Assembly (NCBI RefSeq): GCF_030272615.1 | Contig: NC_081408.1 | Location: 309,702,450-309,766,449, forward strand | Reading direction: 5' to 3' | Length of the DNA: 64,000 nucleotides | Origin: Cryptomeria japonica | Taxonomy: Eukaryota > Streptophyta > Pinopsida > Cupressales > Cupressaceae | Part shown: positions 59,340 through 64,000 of the stretch, in pieces | Layout: every line of letters begins with the position of its first letter | How positions within the stretch are numbered: position 1 is the first letter of the stretch | Notes under the pieces: model-generated | What the model saw: the letters and a program-made list of their open reading frames with translations, nothing else | Told to the model about the DNA's origin: nothing | Database searches by the model: none | Made by a program: the position numbers and the translations under genes

Positions 59340-61208
59340 TATTTTTGGAATTTTTCAAGGATAATGTATGATATGCAACTAAATGCAAACTAAATAGATG
59401 AAAATGCAATCTATAGTAAGCATGTAACCTATGTTTTTGGTTGTTATCCAATATTTTAACAAACTTTTGGAATGTAAATCTAAAAGAGACCCTTAGGAAA
59501 TTGAAATGATGTCTAGACCTCAAAGGACAAAAGGACCAAGTGACAAAAGGACAAAATGACAATGTCTCCCCTATATGCTTGGATACTAAGCTAGGTTTGA
59601 CCAAATGACATTGATGACAAAAAGACAAAAGTTTGATAAGGTCTAGACTTCCTAACAATAACTTAGGGTTTTATCAAAGATTTGCATTACTCAAGTATGA
59701 CAAAACCTAGTTTTGACACTATATGCAAAGGGACAATTACTATGCAAATGACCCTAATATGATATGATAATGACCTAAGCTTAATGAAGAGACCTAGGGT
59801 ATGCAAATGCAAATTTATGACAATGTCAACCTAAGACAAAACCTAAGGTTGAATTATGAAATGGTATTATTCTAATGCAAGAGGACATATGCAAATGGAT
59901 GACCCTTATTGATATGCAAAGGAGTATGACCTAGGTGAAACCTAACCTTGGTAGTTGACAATGCACTTGCAAAAAGAAAACTTAGGATGAACCTAAATCT
60001 AAGTGACATGAATGTTTAGACAAGATTTTGAAAAAAATGTTTGACAACCATGTTTGAAGGTGTTTTGAACTTTGTTGGATGAAATACTCTTGTGCTTAAC
60101 CTTGTTTTGAATCAATTTGTCTTGTTTTTGAAATGAAACACCACTCAACTTTTGAAAAACAAAGAAGACAAGATATTTTAACTTATACTCAAAACAATCA
60201 TGCTCATTCACACATTTCTTATGGTAGGCTTTGGATAGTAGGTACTTGAGAGGTAGACTCGTTATGAGATTCAAGGAGAATACATAGATGCTTGACCCCA
60301 TGGGCTCCCCTCCACGACACTCACTTCTCAGGGCAACCAAGAATTAGTCCCCATGGAAATCTCCCCATGGTGAACTTAGTATCTCTTCCAAGTATCCAAA
60401 GTTGTCCTTCTCAAGGAACTAGAAGGATTTTTGGCCTCTAAATACAAGGTGTTTAGTAAGGATTTCTGTTAAGCGTTACTCCTTGGTGTCATGCAAGCAT
60501 GATTGAGACATTAAGCCCACCAAGATACCAAACAAATGTAGTCATGCAAGCATGATTTAGAATGTGAGGCCCTACTTAGATGTTGATATGAGAAAGAGTT
60601 CAAGGGTCATCACTTCCCAAGTAACTATAATTCCCACGTAACCCTTCCTTCAAAGCTTTCGCCCATCAGGTATTTATTTATAGTGAGTTAGAATGCCAAG
60701 GTACTCTAGCTATGCTCACTTTGGGTCGTTCCCTTCTCATGATTATCACTTGCTTGCAAAAGAAATAAAATGGTCGAGAAGGCAGGCCCTCTAAAGGTAA
60801 CAAACAATCTGAGCCATGAGAATGGTATCAAAGATCTAGATTTCTGATCACCCTAAGAAGGATGATAGTATACTCTCCTACTCTGATATCAAATTCAACA
60901 ATCAAAGAAAACACACATTTATTCCATACTACTTAGCAATCATACTAGGTGCCTAATTATGAATTACAAACACAAAGTTTAGTTGGAGTACAAGGCAACC
61001 TGCAAAATCACTAAGTTAGAAGTTTGATTTGTTTGGTCTTTGACTAGCGAACCTGCATAAGATTTGTTAGTAGTTTCATTTTTGTCTTCTCCATGCGTAA
61101 TGCCAAGGTGCTACACAGAGAATCAGTACCAAAGAAAACCAGAATACCAGAACAAAATGCAAAACAAAGTAATTTTGCAAGTGAAATCACTGATTTTTAC
61201 CTCTGTTT

Positions 61209-61385
61209 CTAGCCTTACACAGGTGCAGAATGTCTTACAGAGGTGCAGAATGCATTGACACAGGTGCAAAATGCATTGACACAGGTGCAAATCCCTTTGA
61301 GAGAGGTGTAGAAGTCCTTGATACAGGCACAGATCACTTCACACAGGTGCAGATCTCTCCTACATAGGCACAGAAGTGCCCAGAA
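61209..61385 (-). repeat. Short array with core ACACAGGTGCA in the leader
   Basis: About eight units of 20-24 bp (TTGACACAGGTGCAAAATGCA and variants) on the + strand reading. Close to motifs at 47320-47440 on the other side of the element. Confidence 0.8.
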
Positions 61386-61465
61386 AGCCCTGAATTACCC
61401 TGTTTCTTGGGTTTTTTACCTACACATCAACTCAAAAGCACTCAAAAGCATGGTTAGGGGGTTAG

Positions 61466-61483
61466 TTCACATTGGGTTCACCA
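61466..61483 (-). other. Candidate primer-binding site of element A
   Basis: On the minus strand, five bases after the 5' LTR end, the sequence TGGTGAACCCAATGTGAA begins with TGG as a tRNA 3'-end complement must. I cannot name the tRNA. Position supports it; identity is untested. Confidence 0.45.
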
Positions 61484-61815
61484 AGAAATGTAACTAGGAA
61501 TTTGGAAATCATCAAAGCAAGTAGAAATCTAGCCTACCTCAATCATGAAAACTAAAATGCAATCATAACAATCCTAAAAACATTCAATGAAAACATGAAA
61601 ACAAGACATTCAAAATGAAATCTAAGCAAACCAAATGTAGATGTCTCCTTCATGTGGCTCCATTGTCCTTCTTTCTCCTTCAAATTTCTTTGTTTATGGA
61701 TCTCACCTACAAGTGCATAAGCATGATGTGAAACCAAGTAGACAAGACGAGACGACAACATAAGGGTACTAGAAGCGTGATTGATTTGACCTTTTGATTG
61801 AAGAAATTCATCCAA

Positions 61816-61821
61816 TTTATA
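61816..61821 (-). promoter_or_regulatory. TATA box in the 5' LTR of element A
   Basis: TCTATAAATTGG on the minus strand, the promoter position for gag-pol transcription. Confidence 0.6.
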
Positions 61822-62240
61822 GACAAATTGGAGAAAAGATTAGATTAGCATGAAAGTGATTCGAATGGAAATTCAAATCAAGAATAGCAAAATTATGACA
61901 AGTGTATGACAAATTGCTATGCAAGGATTTATGACAATTTATGACAAATTGCTATGCAAGGATTATGACAAGAATTTGAAATAGAAATAGACATTTAGGA
62001 ATTTAGGAGAAATTAGAAAATTAACTTAGAAATAATGACTTGGAAATTAGGAAATTGATGCAAATTAGGTAAATTAATTAATAATTTTTCATTCATTAAT
62101 TAATTTACAAAAAAAAGAGGAGGAATTAATTAGCCAATTAAATAAACATTTAATTGTGACAAGAAGACTTAGGATAAATAAATAAATCATTTATCCTAAA
62201 GAGAAAATGGAGAGAAAATGACAAACAAGGTTAAATGAAT

Positions 62241-62594
62241 TCATTCTAATTCATCTCCATATGCATGCCCATAGAATAGTAGGGCGATGACGAAGTGGAC
62301 CCAATATTAGAATGATTTCCTACTCGCTTGTAGGTAGAGGGTGTTGAGACCATAGCATGCTGCATGCCTTTCCATTTAGTAAGAGTTATCACAGAAGTAA
62401 GAGACTCCTTGGGAGCAAGCTGCCCCCACCTATCACAACGAAACACAAATTATCCCAGCTTGACCCCATCCCTAGCCCATCCATAAAGAAAGGCTGCATA
62501 GCTCTTGGGTTCCGAAATCTCAGCAAGCATGTGGCCCTCTCTATGCACTATGTTCCGGTTCACCAATACAATAATGGAACACCAAAGTGGCTTG
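62241..62594 (-). pseudogene. Coding-like patch in the 5' LTR, unidentified
   Basis: Present only in this LTR. Its base composition is less AT-rich than the flanks. On the minus strand about 115 codons are open except for one TAA: GKPLWCSIIVLVNRN, VHREGHMLAEISEPKSYAAF, LYGWARDGVKLG, stop, FVFRCDRWGQLAPKE, KWKGMQHAMVSTPSTYKRVG, ending near MGMHMEMN. This looks like an exon or processed fragment of a real gene but I do not recognise the family. It has neither target duplication nor transposon termini. Confidence 0.5.
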
Positions 62595-62778
62595 CCTAGA
62601 AGATAAATTAGAAATGCAAGGATGACAATTAGGTCTAGATTGAAGATAATTGATGTCAATTCGATCATGATTCTGACTTGATAAAAGACCAATGCTGATA
62701 AATGATTTGATTGATAAATGCACCAATTGATGAGGAACAATGACTAATTGATCCAAATTGACATGATTGAGAAGGATG

Positions 62779-63021
62779 ACGATCGATGTCAAATTGATCG
62801 CAAAATGACAAGATTGAAAATGATAACGATCGATGACAAATCGATTGTAAAATGACAAAATTGAAAAGATTGACAAGGATCGATTGCGAATCAATCGCAA
62901 GATGACAAGATTGAAAATGACAATGATCAATGACAAATCAATCACAAAATGACAAGATTGATAAGAGGACAATGATCGATGAAAAATCGATCACAAAATG
63001 ACAAGATTGATAAGAGGACAA
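62779..63021 (-). repeat. U3 subrepeats of about 50 bp in the right LTR
   Basis: Same array as at 46251-46493, with scattered substitutions. Confidence 0.7.
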
Positions 63022-63309
63022 AACCCTAATTAGGATTAACGATGTCCAAAATGATGACAAATGAACACGCACATTGATGTGACAGGATAAGATCGACCAA
63101 AATGATGACTGAAGGTTGCTATTGACAAGATTGAATTTGAAAGCAAGATAAATGAAGAATGCAGAAGAAGGACTCGATGCTCACAAATGATAAAGACCAA
63201 GTGCGCAACATAGGAGAAATGTTAATGCGAAACAAAAACCCTAAAATAAGGCAATGCGCAAATGTTAAAGTATGACTCCACAAGCGTTGACCATTTTTAG
63301 GTGTCTACA

Positions 63310-63314
63310 GATGT
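63310..63314. repeat. Target-site duplication GATGT, right of element A
   Basis: Matches 45298-45302. Confidence 0.9.
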
Positions 63315-63746
63315 ATTTTCGAGATGTCTTATGTGTTGATATTACTTTTTTGGTTTAAGGCCAACATGGTTTGTAATTATGTAATTAGTTTATTGTCTGG
63401 TAGCCGACCTGATTGTTTATGGTCGAGGGTCTATCGAAATAGATGTAAGATCTCATTGTAGATCATCATGGTTAATTTAAGAGGTCATGGTCAAGAAATG
63501 TAATGTGTGAATAATGTAATATCATTCAGGAAAAGGATTTGGTCAATCATTGGAGATCAAATTGGGTTTACGTAAGAGGATTTAGTCCTTCGGTATTGAG
63601 CTTAACTAGAATTGTACTCTGGCATAGGAGATGCTATCTTTTGCAGTTCAACACTTCTTTGGATTGCAGTCTAGATTTATATGTAGTTAGTGAGACTCCT
63701 TTTGTGATGAGTAGTGAGCATCTAGGTTGTTGGCCTTCTTGCAAGA
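63315..63746 (+). mobile_element. Copia-like LTR (copy 2), right part
   Basis: Continues the LTR broken at 45302 (matching the minus strand of about 4990-4570 in copy 1: TTTGGTTTAAGG, TGGTCAAG, AATATCATTCAGG). The match stops at about 63746 after GGCCTTCTTGCAAG. Confidence 0.65.
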
Positions 63747-64000
63747 TGTTTTGCAGTTCAACACTTTATTTTTACAGAACAATGAAGAAGCCACTAGAAG
63801 CCAAAAACAAAAACTCAAGCAACCGATCAAAATGGAAAAAAAATACCCACAAAGCATGCGAGATGTTTTGGCAATTAATGGCCTACTTCCTTCTCAGCTG
63901 ATTACAAGGCCCTTTTGAATGATGCCATGATTCCTCTTACCATTACGAGAGATGATATACAATATTACCCTACTTTCCATGATATCTCTCATAATTTGAA
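63747..64000 (+). other. Unassigned sequence after the LTR break
   Basis: Not homologous to the LTR. It starts with TTTTGCAGTTCAACACTT (63749-63766), a duplicate of 63639-63656 in the LTR. A weakly coding-like stretch follows (YPQSMRDVLAINGLLPS, then in another frame DAMIPLTITRDD) that I cannot identify; it runs off the window. Confidence 0.35.

Larger units (their letters stand above)
59340..61488 (-). other. Leader of element A
   Basis: Two kilobases between the 5' LTR and gag without coding signal. Shares several blocks with element B's leader. ATGACAAAAGGACAAAATGAC-like short repeats occur near 59530-59640, and the ACACAGGTGCA array is near the LTR. Confidence 0.6.
45303..63309 (-). mobile_element. 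Tat-like Ty3/gypsy element A, complete structure, 18.0 kb
   Basis: Two LTRs in the same orientation (45303-46781 and 61489-63309), TGTA...TACA ends, 5-bp target duplication GATGT, PPT beside the left LTR, a primer-binding candidate beside the right LTR, and gag-pol on the minus strand. The two RNase H domains, C-2-H-4-H-4-C knuckle and G-patch after the protease place it in the Tat group. An opposite-strand PMD-like pseudogene lies between integrase and the 3' LTR. The first 370 bp of the two LTRs differ at about a dozen positions (about 97% identical), so the insertion is old. At least four frame changes and many stops: inactive. Confidence 0.92.
61489..63309 (-). repeat. 5' LTR of element A, 1821 bp
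   Basis: Same ends as the left LTR; longer by 342 bp because a 354-bp patch replaces 12 bp at 62241-62594. Otherwise about 97% identical where compared. Confidence 0.92.

Overview
The window looks like intergenic heterochromatin of a seed plant with a very large, repeat-filled genome, most likely a gymnosperm such as a conifer. That is an inference from old, heavily decayed Tat-type Ty3/gypsy elements with very long internal regions, Copia LTR pieces and an L1-like plant LINE, with no intact host gene, tRNA or rRNA seen in 64 kb. The base composition is AT-rich throughout.

Layout. 1-4309: remains of one plant retroelement on the + strand: a non-coding leader with a GC-rich 30-bp repeat, a 2-kb stop-riddled ORF resembling the 'putative plant transposon protein' family, and a 3' non-coding part. 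4310-5461 (-): a Copia-like LTR that cuts into the 3' end of a LINE. 5462-10870 (-): LINE with ORF1 (zinc knuckle) and ORF2 (endonuclease, reverse transcriptase, zf-RVT). 11174-14725: a 3.55-kb apparent solo LTR with a 5-bp target duplication (AAAAT) and several internal arrays. 14731-27781: AT-rich DNA without recognisable genes, holding a duplicated 1.7-kb repeat (18177 and 22258) and a nest of inverted repeats with a MITE-like insert (24226-25722). 27782-40790 (-): Tat-like Ty3/gypsy element B with no 5' LTR; it abuts an oppositely oriented 3' end of a near-identical element (40818-42256). 42257-44808: AT-rich, nothing recognised. 44809-63746 (+): a second copy of the 4310-5461 Copia-like LTR, split by Tat-like element A (45303-63309, -), which is structurally complete with two LTRs, TSD GATGT, PPT and a PBS candidate. 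The last 250 bp are unassigned.

Elements A and B share the architecture gag (variant zinc knuckle) - protease - G-patch - RT - RNase H - second RNase H - integrase - long 3' non-coding region. All their ORFs are broken by stops and frameshifts, and several catalytic residues are changed, so both are dead copies. Between integrase and 3' LTR, element A carries on the opposite strand a degenerate plant mobile domain (PMD) ORF of about 570 codons. Its 20 in-frame stops are all TAG or TGA and never TAA, as expected from C-to-T decay of CAG and CGA codons. This antisense cargo, the inverted end of element B, and a coding-like patch in one LTR of element A are the most interesting items.
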